DNA of 15,986 nt from CAZDDI01 sp964504195 (GTDB lineage Bacteria > Chloroflexota > Anaerolineae > B4-G1 > SLSP01), in assembly GCA_964504195.1 (NCBI GenBank), contig CAZDDI010000084.1:1-15986 (forward strand), given 5' to 3'. The position numbers were made by a program, and so were the translations under genes. The notes under the pieces are model-generated. The model made no database searches. It was not told where the DNA came from and was given only the letters and a program-made list of their open reading frames with translations. This document shows positions 5,823 through 13,416 of this stretch, piece after piece; the stretch's first letter is position 1, and every line of letters begins with the position of its first letter.

Positions 5823-8153
5823 TTACTTTAACGGTGGGTAGTTATTGAAGACAAGGGGCAAGAAGATGATGTGGAAGGTAACATCGCCACCACTTGGGGG
5901 CAGCGTCGGATCAGTAGGGTGTGCGCCTTGCTCATTGCTGCTGACTTCGGCCACGTTGCCGCCGATAGGGTTAACACTGCCATCCACGTGGACGAGGATG
6001 ACGCCCGTCCAGCTTGCGCCGGAGGCCAGCGTGCCGACGTTCCAGACCAGCGGATTAGGGCCAGTGTAGCCAGACGGGGTTGCGGAGTTAAAGCTGACGC
6101 CCGCCGGGAGAGTGTCGGTGACAACCACGCCGGTCATGTCGGTCGTGGCGGTGTTGGTGACACGGATGGTGTAGCGGATAACGTCACCCACGTACAGCGG
6201 CGCGCCGTTCAGGTCTTCGGCGGTCTTATCCAGCACCAGGCCCGGCTCGATATCGCCGCCATCGGGCGGCAGAACCGGGTCGGAGGATTGTTCGTCTATG
6301 TAATCGCTGCTCACAATCACCACGTTCCCGCCGATGGGATTAGCGTCGCCATTTACGTAGACAAGGATTTCCCCTTGCCAGACTGCGTCGGGTGCCAGGG
6401 TCCCGACATCCCACACCAGTGGATTAGGGCCGCTGTAGCCGGCCGGGGTCGCCGAGGCGAAGCTCACGCCGACCGGGAGGGTATCGGTAACAACGACGTT
6501 GGTGTGGGTCACAACGCTGGTATTGGTAACGAGGATGGTGTACCGCAGGTAGTCGCCGATGTAGAGCGGCGCGCCATTGACATCTTCGACCGTCTTAGTC
6601 AATTCGAGCGTCGCCAGCACAAACGTCGCGGTGACTTCCTTGTGGCTATCCAGCTGCAGGACGCAATCGCCCGTTCCGACGCAGTCGCCACTCCAGGTGA
6701 GGAAGGCGGAGCCGGAGTCGGACTGGGGGGAGAGGAGGACGTCGCTGTTCGCCCTAAAGAGCATCTGGTTGGGGTCACGGTTGACCACGCCAGAGCCAGG
6801 GCCGTCATAGTTCACGGTGACGCCGTAGCCGTAGGCCAGCACGCGGTTGTTGGCGCTATCCGCCGCCCACAGCACCTGCACATCCGGGTCGTAGCCGAGC
6901 AGGAGGGGCCGGTCGAGCGTGTACGCCGAGAGTCCGCCGGAGTTGGCCGTGTTAGTCGTGAAGACCTCCTGCCCCAACACATTGTCGGCGTCCGCACCGT
7001 TGGCTTTGTTCGCCGCACCGTTGAAGATGAGAATGCGGTGGTTGTACTGGTCAGCCAAGAAGAGCTTCCCCGCAGGATCGAGTACCACGCCATACGGCTC
7101 ATTGAGCGTATTGGCTGCCACGCTGCCGCCGCGATTGGCGCTGCCACTGACAAAGTCGGCTTGCCCTAACACACCGTCGGCGGCGGCGCCATCGGCTTTG
7201 CCCGCAGCATTATCGTAGCGCAGCACGCGGTTATTCAGCATATCGGCCACAAATAGCGCGCCGTTGGCTGACCCGATGAGGCCGGCCGGGTATTGCATGG
7301 TGTTGGCCGCCACGCTGCCGCCGCGATTGGCGCTGCCACTGACAAAGTCGGCTTGCCCTAACACGCCGTTGGCATTGGCGCCAGCGAGCAGGTTGGCGGC
7401 GTCATCAAAGCGCAGCACGCGGCTATTGTCAAAGTCCGCCACCCACAGCCGCCCGGCGGCATCCACGAATACCGCGCGCGGGGTATACAGCGTGTTTTGA
7501 GTGGTATTCGAATCCATAGTGTGCATATCTATTTGCCCCAACACGCCGTCGGCATTCGCGCCATTGGCCTTGGCTGCGGCCTCATCAAAGCGCAGCACGC
7601 GGTTGTTGAGGGCGTCGGCCACCCACAGACGCCCCGCGCTATCCACGTACACGCCCGCAGGGGAGTTCAACGTATTGGGCCCGACCCCTACGCCGCGATT
7701 GGGATTGCCGCTGGTAAAGTCGGCCTGACCTAGTACACCTTCAGCGGCAGCGCCGTTGAGCAGCGCCTCGGCCGAGGCAAAGCGCAACACGCGATGGCTC
7801 TCGTTATCGGCCACGAAGACTTTGCCGGTGGTCGGATCTACCGCGATGGCGTGCGTGGCGCGCATGTTCGTCTGCGAGGTGACGGCTGTACTGTTAGCGA
7901 AGTCCAGCTGGCCGAGCACCAGGTCGGCGGGGCGACCATCCGTCCAGGTGAGGCTGGTAATCACCGTTGGCGCGAGCGGTCCTCGCGAGGTCAATGCCTG
8001 GAATTCCCCCAGCCGCCGCATGAGTCCCGGCGGGAGCGGATCAGCCGCGCTCACCGATTGCGCCACAAAGGGGAACATCCCCAGTACCATCACCAAAGTG
8101 GTGATGGCTGATAACCAACGTTGCCAGAGTGGTCTAGCGTTATGTGTAGTCAT
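5823..8153 (-). CDS. Secreted NHL-repeat six-bladed propeller protein with two DUF11 domains
   Basis: A 776-residue exported protein. Residues 1-37 form a signal peptide (basic WQRW, hydrophobic TLVMVLGMFPFVA, likely cut after VSA). Six NHL-type blades follow, each opening with VLGQxDF-like sequence near 79, 140, 204, 264, 328 and 392 and containing LWVADxxNNRVLRFD; this predicts a six-bladed beta-propeller. Residues about 443-513 resemble a bacterial surface repeat (WSGDC...C, VTATF). Two DUF11-type Ig-like domains follow at about 516-625 and 641-745 (DTLPVGVSFASATP and DTLPAGVSFNSATP). The tail at 760-776 contains FLPLVFNNY. NHL propellers usually mediate binding, and DUF11 domains act as surface stalks; ligand and function are unknown. 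AGGAGG precedes the ATG at 8153. The 198-base leader contains no ORF or riboswitch I can recognise. Confidence 0.88.
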   Translation of the reverse strand: MTTHNARPLWQRWLSAITTLVMVLGMFPFVAQSVSAADPLPPGLMRRLGEFQALTSRGPLAPTVITSLTWTDGRPADLVLGQLDFANSTAVTSQTNMRATHAIAVDPTTGKVFVADNESHRVLRFASAEALLNGAAAEGVLGQADFTSGNPNRGVGVGPNTLNSPAGVYVDSAGRLWVADALNNRVLRFDEAAAKANGANADGVLGQIDMHTMDSNTTQNTLYTPRAVFVDAAGRLWVADFDNSRVLRFDDAANLLAGANANGVLGQADFVSGSANRGGSVAANTMQYPAGLIGSANGALFVADMLNNRVLRYDNAAGKADGAAADGVLGQADFVSGSANRGGSVAANTLNEPYGVVLDPAGKLFLADQYNHRILIFNGAANKANGADADNVLGQEVFTTNTANSGGLSAYTLDRPLLLGYDPDVQVLWAADSANNRVLAYGYGVTVNYDGPGSGVVNRDPNQMLFRANSDVLLSPQSDSGSAFLTWSGDCVGTGDCVLQLDSHKEVTATFVLATLELTKTVEDVNGAPLYIGDYLRYTILVTNTSVVTHTNVVVTDTLPVGVSFASATPAGYSGPNPLVWDVGTLAPDAVWQGEILVYVNGDANPIGGNVVIVSSDYIDEQSSDPVLPPDGGDIEPGLVLDKTAEDLNGAPLYVGDVIRYTIRVTNTATTDMTGVVVTDTLPAGVSFNSATPSGYTGPNPLVWNVGTLASGASWTGVILVHVDGSVNPIGGNVAEVSSNEQGAHPTDPTLPPSGGDVTFHIIFLPLVFNNYPPLK
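7117..7364 (-). repeat. Recently duplicated propeller blade (192-bp period)
   Basis: A 56-base stretch is identical at 7117-7172 and 7309-7364, 192 bases (64 codons) apart, encoding the VLGQADFVSGSANRGG part of blades four and five. Other blades share the protein pattern but not the DNA sequence, so this pair reflects recent unequal exchange or gene conversion. Confidence 0.85.
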
Positions 8154-8351
8154 AGTCGTTTCCTCCTCATAAATGTGATGTGTGAATTACGAATTATGAA
8201 TGGTCAAGGGTACCTCCTCAGGTCCCTGCGCACCCAACAAGTGACATTTTCCTGTGGCGCGTGGCGCTGCGAGTGCCGGGGCTACCGGCGCATGGACGCG
8301 CCAACACCGGTGCCCTGGCTTGTCTTGCGCTCCTTGGAGCGCTCCGTTGCC

Positions 8352-8798
8352 CTACGACGACTTGGCTTTTTCTTCAGCCTGTTGGTATAGCTCAAAGAGG
8401 TGATCCATCTCCCCCTTGGAGGTTATGCTCTCCAGAGTAGGGAAGTGGTTTTTTTCCTCTTCGTCCATGTGATGCCGATTGAGCTCGTCCAGTACGTAAG
8501 CCTTGGCGTTGAAAATGTCGCTATCGAGGCTCAGCGCCATCAACTCCCGTAGGAGTACCTTGGCTGCGTGATGTTCCTGCATTGCTTGCAGCGCCTGCTC
8601 GCGCTTTTTGCCATCCTGCGCTTGCATGTGGCTGAATATGGATGCATCCTCGCCCTCAATGTGCGGGTAAAGCGCTTCGTACATTTGATTGCGCAGATTT
8701 TCCCGCTGATCCGTATCCTTGGCGTTTCTAAGCTGCTCTCCGAGCTTGCGCTGTTTCTTGTGATCTTCTTTAAGATGCTGAATGAACTTGTGAACCAT
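8352..8798 (-). CDS. Hemerythrin-like HHE domain protein
   Basis: A 148-residue soluble four-helix protein expected to hold a non-haem di-iron centre that binds oxygen or senses or handles NO or reactive oxygen. Candidate ligands are spaced as in the HHE family: H13 (KEDHKK), H46 with E50 (HIEGE), H76/H77 (QEHHAAK) and H109/H110 with E114 (HHMDEEE). The surface is highly charged and rich in Lys and Glu, with no signal peptide. The ATG at 8798 has AAGGAGG upstream. It follows the GH13 gene after 59 bases, with only a weak short hairpin between, so co-transcription is possible though no functional link is obvious. No fused signalling domain is present, so whether it stores iron, protects or senses cannot be told. 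Confidence 0.86.
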   Translation of the reverse strand: MVHKFIQHLKEDHKKQRKLGEQLRNAKDTDQRENLRNQMYEALYPHIEGEDASIFSHMQAQDGKKREQALQAMQEHHAAKVLLRELMALSLDSDIFNAKAYVLDELNRHHMDEEEKNHFPTLESITSKGEMDHLFELYQQAEEKAKSS

Positions 8799-8845
8799 TT
8801 GATCCTCCTTAACTGTGTAATGCGGCGATCAGCGCTACAACTAAA

Positions 8846-8864
8846 GCCGTAATTAATTTACGGC
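8846..8864 (-). other. Short hairpin spanning the GH13 stop codon
   Basis: GCCGTAA at 8846-8852 pairs with 8858-8864 around a 5-base loop; the GH13 stop codon (8858-8860) lies in the upstream arm. On the minus strand the stem is followed by only TTT, so termination would be weak. Confidence 0.4.
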
Positions 8865-10645
8865 TGCGAAAAAATCAGCACGCTGTAGGCGCCAATGCCC
8901 AGTGCGGCGTAGCAGGGTAAGCCATCGGTTTGACCCGGTTCGGCGACCACGTCGGCGCTGCGATAATTGGCAAAGTCATCGTTGTAGCCTTCCCAATCGC
9001 TGTTGAAACGGAGATTCCAGACGCCGGGGGTTGGGAAGCCGATGACGTAGTTGGCTTGTGGCTCGTGGAAGAAGTTAGCGACGACCACCACATCATCCGC
9101 CGGGCCGCCCTTGTCCCAACGGTGAAAGGCGATGACTTTGCGCTCGTCGTGCAAGTGATAGACCTGGGTGAATTGTCCGCACAGGCCGCGCGTCCAGCCG
9201 TCGCGGTTGAGCCGCAGCCGGATGAGGTCGCGGTACAGCCGTACAATGCCGTGGAACTCGTCATTTTTGTCCCAATCGAGCGGGACCGTGTCGCGGAACC
9301 AGCCGCCTTCGAGGAATTCTTGTCCCTGGAACAGCATAGGGATGCCCGGCGCGGTGAACACCATCGCGGCGGCCAGCGTCGAGCGCTTCCGCGCGTACCA
9401 CCCGGTGGGGTCCCCTGGGTCAATCTCTTGCGGTACACGCGCCCTCCCGTTCGCTACCTCGTCATGCGATTCGCTGTAGATGACCCGCTCGAAAGCATCA
9501 TCGTTGTAGCGATAGCAGAGCGCGTCGCGGATGGCGGCGAGCGAGCGGTGTTCATCTTGGGGCGTGACGACGGCCTGGCGGATGGGGTGGACAAAGTTGG
9601 CATCCCACTGTGAGCCGAACCCGGCACCGCCAGCCCCCACGTCGTGAGTGAGCCAGGCGTTGTTCTGCAAATCCTCAGCGATGGTGATGCGCCCCGGGAA
9701 GCGCTGCGCGACCAGCGTGTTGATGGCTTGGAGCAAGCTCCAGCCATCGGGCAGATCCTCGCTGCCCGGGCCGTGCGGGGTGCGAATGTAAATTGTGCCA
9801 TCGAAGCGCAGCCCGTCCACATGATATTCCTCAAGCCACATCGCGGCGTTATCGAGGATGTACTGCCGCACCTCGCCGCGCCCGTAATCGGGCCGGGTCT
9901 CACCCCAGGGCGTGTTGGCCCGGTCATCGTTGTAAAAGTAGATGCCGCCGCGCCCGTTCTCGGCCCAGCCATCGAACTGCCAGAGGTCGAGGTCGCCCGG
10001 CCCGAAGTGGTTGTACACGACATCGAGAATGACCGCTAGGCCCTGCTGGTGGGCGCGTTTGACGAACTGTTTGAATGCTGTTGGCCCGCCGTAGTCGGTC
10101 TCAACCGAAAAGATATGGGAGGGGTTATAGCCCCACGACCGCTCGCCCGTGAATTCGGCTACCGGCATCACCTGAATCGCATTGATGCCCAGCGTTTTCA
10201 GATGCCCCAGGCGGGCCGCCACGGTAGCGAATTGGCCCGGCGTGTTGTCGTTCTCCTCGTTGAACGTGCCAACGTGCAGCTCGTAGATGACCAGCTCGTT
10301 CCACGGCGCGAGCTGGAAATCATCCCCCGCCCAATCGAAGTTGGTGTCGTGGACAATGGCGTTGCCGACCGAGTTGGTCACTGCGCGGGCATAAGGGTCA
10401 ATGCGCTGGAACTCGCCCTGCGCGGTGGTCAGCAGGAACTTGTACTCATCCCCGATGTGCGCCTCGGCTATGTTGGCGTACCAGTCGCCGTTTTCCTTGG
10501 CTTGCAGGGGATGCTTGTCGCCATCCCAATCGTTGAACGTCCCGATGACCGCGACGCGCTGCGCATGGGGTGCCCACACGCGGAACACCACGCCGCCTGC
10601 ATGGGGAGTTGCGCCCCGCCCCTGGATTTTGGTGTCTTGATCCAT
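8858..10645 (-). CDS. GH13 family enzyme, 1,4-alpha-glucan branching enzyme-like
   Basis: A 595-residue cytoplasmic alpha-glucan enzyme. An N-terminal CBM48-type domain (about 12-100: FRVWAPHAQRVAVIGTFNDW) precedes the GH13 barrel. Conserved region I is DVVYNH (208-213), the nucleophile is D282 in DGLRFDGT, the acid/base is E324 in ITIAEDL, and the stabiliser pair H394-D395 lies in SESHDE. A beta-sandwich domain ends the protein. SHDE and IAED resemble glycogen branching enzymes; YELHVGTF is also typical of maltooligosyltrehalose trehalohydrolases, so that activity cannot be excluded. It is shorter than many GlgB proteins because it has one N-terminal domain. The ATG at 10645 has AAGGGGG nine bases upstream; a TTG three codons earlier has no room for a ribosome site. 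No other glycogen or trehalose gene lies in the window. Confidence 0.87.
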   Translation of the reverse strand: MDQDTKIQGRGATPHAGGVVFRVWAPHAQRVAVIGTFNDWDGDKHPLQAKENGDWYANIAEAHIGDEYKFLLTTAQGEFQRIDPYARAVTNSVGNAIVHDTNFDWAGDDFQLAPWNELVIYELHVGTFNEENDNTPGQFATVAARLGHLKTLGINAIQVMPVAEFTGERSWGYNPSHIFSVETDYGGPTAFKQFVKRAHQQGLAVILDVVYNHFGPGDLDLWQFDGWAENGRGGIYFYNDDRANTPWGETRPDYGRGEVRQYILDNAAMWLEEYHVDGLRFDGTIYIRTPHGPGSEDLPDGWSLLQAINTLVAQRFPGRITIAEDLQNNAWLTHDVGAGGAGFGSQWDANFVHPIRQAVVTPQDEHRSLAAIRDALCYRYNDDAFERVIYSESHDEVANGRARVPQEIDPGDPTGWYARKRSTLAAAMVFTAPGIPMLFQGQEFLEGGWFRDTVPLDWDKNDEFHGIVRLYRDLIRLRLNRDGWTRGLCGQFTQVYHLHDERKVIAFHRWDKGGPADDVVVVANFFHEPQANYVIGFPTPGVWNLRFNSDWEGYNDDFANYRSADVVAEPGQTDGLPCYAALGIGAYSVLIFSQP

Positions 10646-10675
10646 GTATGTCAACCCCCTTGAAAACAGAAGATT

Positions 10676-10762
10676 ATCTCACGCAAAGACGCACAGGCGC
10701 AAAGACAAATCAAAAAAAACTTAGCATTCTTGGCGGCTTGGCGTGAGATTTTCATTCAACCG
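10676..10762. repeat. Inverted repeat ATCTCACGCAAAG plus shared ATTTTCATTCAACCG module
   Basis: Arms 10676-10688 (ATCTCACGCAAAG) and 10737-10749 pair at 12 of 13 positions; the interior contains near-direct GACGCACAGGCGCAAAG sequence. The right arm runs into ATTTTCATTCAACCG (10748-10762), the module also found at 187-201 and 13012-13026. It fills the gap between the RNase stop and the GH13 start and may hold the GH13 promoter, which I cannot identify. Confidence 0.65.
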
Positions 10763-10798
10763 TCGGAGAACCGTAGGTTAATGGGAATTCCTTTGCAA

Positions 10799-12268
10799 TT
10801 ACCCGACGCGCTTAAAATCAATGAAACCCCGCTCCACATTGACCGAGGTCAGTTGCACCCGCAGCCGGTCGCCGACATCCAGGCCCGCGGTGCCGCTGAG
10901 CAGTTTCCCTTCAACCGGCACGGTGAGCAGCCGCACCCAGGTGCCCTTGTCCGCCGCGCCGGTGACGATGGCCTCGAATTGCTCGCCGATGCGCGTTTCA
11001 AGGAGCAGCGCCGCCGCGGATTTGCCGACTTGCCGCTCTACTTTGTTGGCTGCATTCTCTTGCTTGGTGAGCTGTTGCGCCAGCGCCTCCAATTCGATGT
11101 AAGTGTACGGCGTGCCGCGCCCGGTCAGGGCGGCTTTCAACAAGCGATGCGTAATTAGATCGGCATAGCGGCGATTGGGGGCGGTAGAATGGGCATAGTC
11201 TTTGACCGCGAGGCCAAAATGTCCGGGGGCCGTGTCGCCGGGGCGTTCTGCGGTATATTCTCCCGCACCTAGCAATTTGATGACTGCCAGAGATAGGTCG
11301 GGGAAGCTTTGTGGATCGGCGACTTTGGCCTGGCGGAGAAATGCATCCAACGCTTTGGCATCTGGTGTAACCGGCAGCTTGTGCCCGTGTTCTCCGGCCA
11401 GCGCAACAATGCGCTCCCAACGTTTGGGCGTGCGGACCACCCGGCGAATGGAGGGGTATTTTTTAGACGCGAGGTAACGGGCGGTGATGCCGTTGACGGC
11501 GATCATGCAATCCTCGATCAGCTCCTTGGCGCGGTTTTTTCGTTCCACTGCAAGCTCTTGGAGTTGCTCGCCGTCGAAGATGGGCCGGGCCTCGAGGGTT
11601 TCCAGACTCAGCGCCCCATGGATGTGCCGGAGCTGCCGCATCTTTTGGACGATGCGATCCTGGAGGCGTAAATTCTTAGCCATCTCCGGCGTGGCGGCGA
11701 CTGCTTCTGGCGCGTCGCCACCCTCCAACCAGTCGCCTACGCTGTGATAGGCCAACTGCGCGTGATTGCGCACCCGCGCCCGGTAGATATCAGAGTCTAG
11801 CAGCGCACCGTCCGACCCCAGGGTCATTTCAACGACGATAGCCAGGCGCTCTTCATTGAAATTGAGTGAGGTGAAATCGGTGGATAGTTTTTCCGGTAGC
11901 ATGGAGAAAATCTTAGCTGCGGTATAGACCGAGGCTGTATTGTGGCGCGCGTGCGCATCCAGGGCCGAACCGTCGGCGACGAGCGCATCCACATCCGCGA
12001 TCGCTACCAGGAGCTTGACCTTATTGCCGGGCAGCGTCTCGGCGACGGTGAGCTGATCGAGGTCGCGGGAATCGTCGTTATCTATGGAAGTCCATAGCCG
12101 ATGCGTCAGATCGCGCACTAACTCACCGCGCAGAGCTACAGCTGGCGCCTGAATCTGCTCCAGTTCGGCGAGTGCGGCAGCCGAAAAGTCAGGGAGCAAG
12201 CCGCGCTCCAGCATCGCCTGCCGGGCAAGGTCTTGCAAAATAGTTTGGTGGTGTTCATTGTTGTGCAT
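10799..12268 (-). CDS. RNase II/R family 3'-5' exoribonuclease, short form
   Basis: A 489-residue RNB-family enzyme that would degrade RNA processively from the 3' end. The catalytic domain (about 57-380) shows TSIDNDDSRDLDQ (60-72), which supplies D63, D69 and D71, then LPEKLSTDFTSLNF (124-137) and YAHSTAPNRRYADL (358-371), equivalent to the HFTSPIRRY signature. An S1-like RNA-binding domain ends the protein (about 425-489). The two N-terminal cold-shock domains of RNase R are absent; only about 55 residues precede RNB, which fits short bacterial forms. The fourth acidic position of the RDxDD motif is Q72 here. The ATG at 12268 has GAAGGA upstream. It begins 12 bases after wrbA ends, so the two are almost certainly co-transcribed. 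Confidence 0.88.
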   Translation of the reverse strand: MHNNEHHQTILQDLARQAMLERGLLPDFSAAALAELEQIQAPAVALRGELVRDLTHRLWTSIDNDDSRDLDQLTVAETLPGNKVKLLVAIADVDALVADGSALDAHARHNTASVYTAAKIFSMLPEKLSTDFTSLNFNEERLAIVVEMTLGSDGALLDSDIYRARVRNHAQLAYHSVGDWLEGGDAPEAVAATPEMAKNLRLQDRIVQKMRQLRHIHGALSLETLEARPIFDGEQLQELAVERKNRAKELIEDCMIAVNGITARYLASKKYPSIRRVVRTPKRWERIVALAGEHGHKLPVTPDAKALDAFLRQAKVADPQSFPDLSLAVIKLLGAGEYTAERPGDTAPGHFGLAVKDYAHSTAPNRRYADLITHRLLKAALTGRGTPYTYIELEALAQQLTKQENAANKVERQVGKSAAALLLETRIGEQFEAIVTGAADKGTWVRLLTVPVEGKLLSGTAGLDVGDRLRVQLTSVNVERGFIDFKRVG

Positions 12269-12280
12269 AGGATATCCTTC

Positions 12281-12910
12281 TCACTTTTTTGTTTCATTTG
12301 CCTGACCTTTGAGCAACCAGTCTGTTACCTGAATCACTCGCTGCGTCATATAGCGCACCGCTTCGAGAACTTCTGCGGCGACTATCGGTTGTTGGGGGTC
12401 AGCAATAGTGCTTACGCCATAGGGATTGCCGCCCGCGGCATATAGCCTGGGATCGGTGTACGCTGGTGGAACAATGATGCTGCCCCAGTGGTAGAAAGTG
12501 TTGTGCAGAGCTAATAAGGTGCTTTCTTGCCCACCGTGAACATTCATCGCACTGGTGAAAGCCGCGACGGGTTTGTTTATCAGCTTGCCCTGAAACCAGA
12601 GTCCTCCCAGGCTATCCATGAATTGTTTCATCTGAGAAGCCACGTTGCCAAAACGGGTGGGGGTCCCAAAAATGTAGGCGTCGGCCCATTCCATATCCTC
12701 GGTCGTAGCGACCGCTACATCCTGCGTAGCGTCAACGTGCGCGCGCCACGCCGGATTGGTATCAATAGCCGCCGCCGGGGCAAGCTCCGCTACTTTACGA
12801 AGGCGCGCTTCTGCCCCCACTTGCTGCGCCGCTGCCTGCGCCGCGAGCGCCATTTGATAGTTAGTACTGGTCGCACTGTAGTAAACAATCGTCAACTTTA
12901 CTGTAGACAT
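12281..12910 (-). CDS. wrbA: NAD(P)H:quinone oxidoreductase WrbA
   Basis: A 209-residue flavodoxin-like FMN enzyme that reduces quinones by two electrons, avoiding semiquinone radicals. The N-terminal phosphate-binding loop is IVYYSATSTNYQMA (8-21). GTPTRFGN (82-89) and SAMNVHGGQE (120-129) are the FMN-ring segments of WrbA, and HWGSIIVPPAY (141-151) and GNPYGVS (161-167) complete the family pattern. There is no signal peptide. The ATG at 12910 has GGAGGA upstream. The leader contains GCGAATT-like 7-mers at 12931-12950. It heads a two-gene unit with the RNase. WrbA is commonly induced by oxidative or stationary-phase stress, consistent with nearby stress genes; regulation here is not visible. 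Confidence 0.94.
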   Translation of the reverse strand: MSTVKLTIVYYSATSTNYQMALAAQAAAQQVGAEARLRKVAELAPAAAIDTNPAWRAHVDATQDVAVATTEDMEWADAYIFGTPTRFGNVASQMKQFMDSLGGLWFQGKLINKPVAAFTSAMNVHGGQESTLLALHNTFYHWGSIIVPPAYTDPRLYAAGGNPYGVSTIADPQQPIVAAEVLEAVRYMTQRVIQVTDWLLKGQANETKK

Positions 12911-12960
12911 CGTAATCTCCTCCGAAAATAGCGAATTGCGAATGGCGAATCAAAACTAGC

Positions 12961-13028
12961 GTAGCGCGAAGCGTCCGCTTCGCATGGTTGCGAACTGACA
13001 GTTCGCGCTACATTTTCATCCAACCGCT
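12961..13028. repeat. Dispersed palindromic repeat, copy 2, with nested hairpins
   Basis: Outer arms GTAGCGCGAA (12961-12970) and its complement (13002-13011) enclose two hairpins: GCGAAGCG/CGCTTCGC at 12966-12983 with a 2-base loop, and GCGAACT/AGTTCGC at 12990-13006 with a 3-base loop. ATTTTCATCCAACCG follows at 13012-13026. The right half matches 155-203. It starts the 506-base gap between wrbA and lemA, which holds only repeats and no supportable gene. Confidence 0.7.
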
Positions 13029-13049
13029 GGTGAACTACTATTGAGACTC

Positions 13050-13096
13050 AAGGCCTTGAAACCTACCAGGTCTATGTCCTAAACTTAATGCCATTG
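13050..13096. repeat. Half copy of the AGACCTGGCAGG palindrome element
   Basis: These 47 bases match the reverse complement of 3943-3989 at 43 positions, including the GAAACCTACCAGGTCT core. The second arm present at 4046-4076 is missing here, so this is a solo arm of the element. Confidence 0.75.
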
Positions 13097-13114
13097 AGTC
13101 ATGGAGCGCAGACT

Positions 13115-13166
13115 GGCACGGTCGGAGACCGGTTAGAGCGGGCTGGGGCTGGTCTCCGACCGCGCC
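13115..13166. repeat. Inverted repeat CGGTCGGAGACC
   Basis: Arms 13115-13130 and 13151-13166 pair over 16 bp with one mismatch; the central 12 bases CGGTCGGAGACC are perfect. The 20-base loop is GC-rich. It lies between the half repeat at 13050 and the MITE at 13195 and shows no T-tract in either direction. Confidence 0.65.
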
Positions 13167-13194
13167 CCTCTCAACCCCCAATGAAACATACTTT

Positions 13195-13356
13195 GTAACT
13201 ACTCAGCCAATTATCGCTTACTTGCAATCAGAGGCGGCTAAAGCCGGGCTTTGAGAGGTGATTTTCGTTGCCGCGCATAGCGGGGCAACGAAAATCACCC
13301 TCTTTAGTGGCCTTTAGGCCGAGATTGATTCCTGAAATGAGAGACTGAGTAGTTAC
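13195..13356. mobile_element. IS66-type MITE, 162 bp, with near-perfect 8-bp target duplication
   Basis: Perfect 12-bp inverted termini GTAACTACTCAG (13195-13206) and its complement (13345-13356) are flanked by CATACTTT (13187-13194) and CATACCTT (13357-13364), matching at 7 of 8 bases. The GTAA end and 8-bp duplication fit the IS66 family. The core is unrelated to that of 3667-3852 and contains a perfect 16-bp stem at 13257-13272/13284-13299. It lies 60 bases beyond the lemA-like stop codon. No transposase is present. Confidence 0.8.
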
Positions 13357-13416
13357 CATACCTTTTCAGGTTGCTAACGTAGTGTTCTTGATCGTCTGAC
13401 CAAAAAGCACTGGCGA

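Noticed and set aside
5871..7169. Long open frame of 432 codons on the plus strand
   Set aside because: It is antisense to the propeller gene, whose domains and ribosome site are clear; open antisense frames are expected in GC-rich repeats. The predicted protein has no recognisable motif.
8154..8351. GC-rich leader of the propeller gene as a riboswitch (cyclic-di-GMP type considered)
   Set aside because: I looked for the conserved purine-rich and receptor segments on the minus strand and did not find them.
10646..10654. TTG start three codons upstream for the GH13 gene
   Set aside because: AAGGGGG would directly abut the TTG, whereas it is nine bases from the ATG at 10645.
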